Under the pieces are notes generated by a model. That model searched no databases. It was not told where the DNA came from and saw only the letters and a list, made by a program, of their open reading frames with translations. 64,000 nt of DNA from assembly GCF_048544455.1 (NCBI RefSeq), contig NC_133534.1, positions 31,882,217 through 31,946,216 on the forward strand, written 5' to 3'. Of this stretch, positions 61,784-64,000 are shown one piece after another (the first letter of the stretch is position 1; every line of letters starts with the position of its first letter). The DNA is from Silene latifolia (taxonomy: Eukaryota; Streptophyta; Magnoliopsida; Caryophyllales; Caryophyllaceae). Position numbers and translations under genes: made by a program.

Positions 61784-62786
61784 TTAACCAAATCGGCTTA
61801 TTTCATTGCAATGAAAGACACTTGGAGCAAGGTGGAATTAGCAAATGCATATTGCAAATATGTGGTCAAGCTTCATGGATTTCAAAACGATATTGTGTCG
61901 GACCGTGATTCACGATTCATTTCAAGGTTTCGGCAAGAGCTTCAAATCTCTTTGGGTACTCAATTGAAAATGAGTACGGCCTTCCACCCGGCAACGGATG
62001 GGCAAATGGAGAGAACCATCCACACTTTGGAAGACATGTTGAGATCTTGCATCTTGGAATTTGGAGGCTCTTGGGAAGATAGGCTACATTTGATCGAATT
62101 TTCTTACAACAATAGCTACCATCCTAACATTGGCATGGCACCGTTTGAAGCCTTGTATCGGAGGAAGTGTCAAAGTCCAATATGTTGGGCTGATAGCAGC
62201 GAAGTCATTTTGTTGGGACCTCAAATGATCCAAGACATGATTGACCAAGTCCATGTAATCCAAGATAAGATGAGGGCGGCACAAGATAGGAAAAAGAGTT
62301 ATGCCAACTTGAGGAGAAGTGACATTGAATTTGCAGTTGGAGATAAGGTGTTGCTTAAGGTTTCACCCATGAGTGGAGTGATGAGATTTAGGAAGAGAGG
62401 CAAGTTGAGTCAAAATTTCATAGGGCCTTATGAGATATTGAGTAGAGTCGGGCCTACCGTTTTGCACTCCCCCGGCCTTGGACCGAGTTCACAACGTCTT
62501 TCTTGTGTCTCAATTGCGTAAATACACTAGTGACCCTTCACATGTGCTTGAGGCGGAAATGATCAAGTTAGATGACGCTTTAACATATGTAGAAACGCCC
62601 AAGGAGGTCCTAGACCGGAAGGTAAGGAAGACAAGACGTGGTGAGACGGTATTGGTAAAAGTATTGTGGTCTTATCATCTAGTGGAGGAGGCCACATGGG
62701 AAGCCAAGAAACCATTAAAGAACGGTACCCTTACCTTTTTACAGAGGTATGAGTCTGGTTACGAGGTCGTAACCGTGTTTCTATAG
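61784..62786 (+). pseudogene. Tekay/Del-type chromovirus integrase and chromodomain, 3' end of pol
   Basis: The plus frame opens directly at the LTR edge with LTKSAYFIAMKDTWS, then KLHGFQNDIVSDRDSRFISRF (second catalytic Asp), STAFHPATDGQMERTIHTLEDML (catalytic Glu), YNNSYHPNIGMAPFEALYRR and the GPY/F module FIGPYEILSRVG. A small deletion near 62455-62475 shifts the frame; the next frame gives DRVHNVFLVSQLRKY and a C-terminal chromodomain (YVETPKEVLDRKVRK...VKVLWSYHLVEEATWEAKK) ending at 62786. The chromodomain assigns it to the chromoviruses, probably Tekay/Del. Reverse transcriptase, RNase H and gag would lie to the left, but are replaced by the inverted LTR. Confidence 0.88.
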
Positions 62787-62996
62787 GGGTAGGGCGTAAT
62801 ACGCAAGTATAAGAAGTACAAGTTTTCCTACTTTCTTCTCCTTAGTTTGTCATCACCTCACCTCATGGCATTTTAGTTAGTTATACCGTACTAGTCTCAT
62901 GTTGTTTTGACCGAGCACCATGCACCCTTGGGGCAATGAGGGACATAGAATTTTTGGTAAATTATAGTGTCAGGTGTGAACTTCGGGGACGAATTT

Positions 62997-63014
62997 CTTT
63001 TTAAGGGGGAAGAT
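62997..63014 (+). promoter_or_regulatory. Polypurine tract of the Tekay-like element
   Basis: CTTTTTAAGGGGGAAGAT directly precedes the LTR start, preceded by GGGGACGAATTT, a usual context in Tekay/Del elements. Confidence 0.8.
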
Positions 63015-64000
63015 TATAATACCTCGCATTTTATAAGACCGTACTCTACCGAGTAGACAGTCCACTCGACCGACTGGGGGACCGAGTGAAACTTGGAAAG
63101 TGGCTGGAAGTTGCTGAAACAGGGTCACTCGACCGAGTAGAGCTTCACTCGATCAAGTTGACTGGGCACTCGATCGAGTTGACCGGGCACTCGACCGAGT
63201 GCCCTATTGTTGTCCAGTTTTTACGCGAGAATGGTTGGTGGTGTGTCGCTTTTGAATCTTATCCTTTTCAGATTTTCCCCACCTAAAATCACTATCAACC
63301 TAATTTTTACCACTCTCTAAACACTCACAAACAACCACAAGACGTATCATCTAAAATCTAATCTCCATAGTTGAAGAATTCTTGTTTCTCTAAGTTCATC
63401 CACTACCTTTGTAAGTTGATTTCCAATTTTATTCTCTTAATCTTATATTATTAAACCTTAATTTTTTCTAGTATATTATCTCATAATTAATTAGTATTAT
63501 GAGTAATTAAGATGGGTAATTAAGGGGATTAATTAGTATGTTTATTATAGTGAATTATGGTAATGAATGTAGTAATTAATTTGTGTATGAAGCTTCATTG
63601 AGAAGAATTTCTAGGCCATAGCTTGAGACTTTGTCAAGATAAGCTTTTGGTAGGGTTTTTCCTACTTAGCTTTAATAATATGGATGTTTAATTATGCATT
63701 TACTGTCATTAATTACACTTATCTCATGGTAGTTGCATTAGAACATGATTACTGGTAATTAGGTTTTGTGACATGATATTGTCTTGTGTTAATTATGTAC
63801 GTGATGAAGGGAGTAAGCATGGTTAAATGTTACATAAATGGTTAGAATGCATTATAACATGTTTAGGGAACAATTACATGAAAAAGAGGTGAATTAATGA
63901 AAGATTGAGTAGTTGTGACATATTATGCCTTGTCTGGTTAAATGACTGTTCTTGTTGGTAATTAATCATATTATTGTTGTGATAATTGGTGTTCGAGGAT
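63015..64000 (+). repeat. 3' LTR of the Tekay-like element, running off the window
   Basis: It starts TATAATACCTCGC where the lineage has TGTAATACC, so the first TG is mutated to TA. At 63049-63205 it carries repeated ACTCGACCGAGT-type palindromes. The LTR continues past the window end; no gene is seen in it. Confidence 0.7.

Overview
The window is repeat-dominated nuclear DNA from a flowering plant, probably a eudicot. The evidence is a two-exon BAHD acyltransferase gene, plant-type Ty1/copia (SIRE-like) and Ty3/gypsy (Athila-like, Tekay-like) retrotransposons, Helitron pieces, a plant non-LTR reverse transcriptase relic and many small MITEs. I cannot name the genus. I recognise one cellular gene; nearly everything else is transposable-element sequence or its decay products.

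Layout. 1-1.9 kb: decayed Helitron Rep protein (minus). 3.7-6.0 kb: an AAT microsatellite followed by a broken non-LTR retrotransposon (plus). 6.2-11.9 kb: a probable non-autonomous Helitron containing a 3.26-kb solo LTR with a GCTAA target duplication. 12.06-15.5 kb: the BAHD gene, spermidine hydroxycinnamoyl transferase-like, whose single intron is full of MITEs.

14.2-54.5 kb is a direct tandem duplication. Unit 1 (14234-28860) and unit 2 (28899-54478) carry the same series: MITEs, BAHD exon 2, a truncated SIRE-like copia element (E2, minus), an Athila-type ORF (minus) and a solo LTR inserted in that ORF (TSD CTTAC). Unit 2 is longer only because a complete SIRE-like element (E1, 32155-43094, TSD CATAC) sits inside its E2 copy. 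The 38 bases between the units are an inverted copy of BAHD-intron sequence, which suggests template switching through inverted MITE ends.

54.5-61.05 kb: the rest of the Athila-like element, a gag-like remnant, a primer-binding site for tRNA-Asp and an about 4.9-kb LTR holding a diverged internal duplication and a further LTR-like insertion. 61.05-61.78 kb: part of an inverted gypsy LTR. 61.78-64 kb: the 3' end of a Tekay-like chromovirus (integrase, chromodomain, PPT, start of the 3' LTR).

Inferred order of events: insertion and truncation of E2, insertion of the Athila-like elements, solo-LTR formation, tandem duplication that captured BAHD exon 2 but not exon 1, then insertion of E1 into unit 2. 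I found no new defence or metabolic system. The most unusual signals are the fold-back duplication junction with an orphan exon, and a family of GTTATAGCT palindromes scattered through both the LTRs and the coding regions of the SIRE-like elements.
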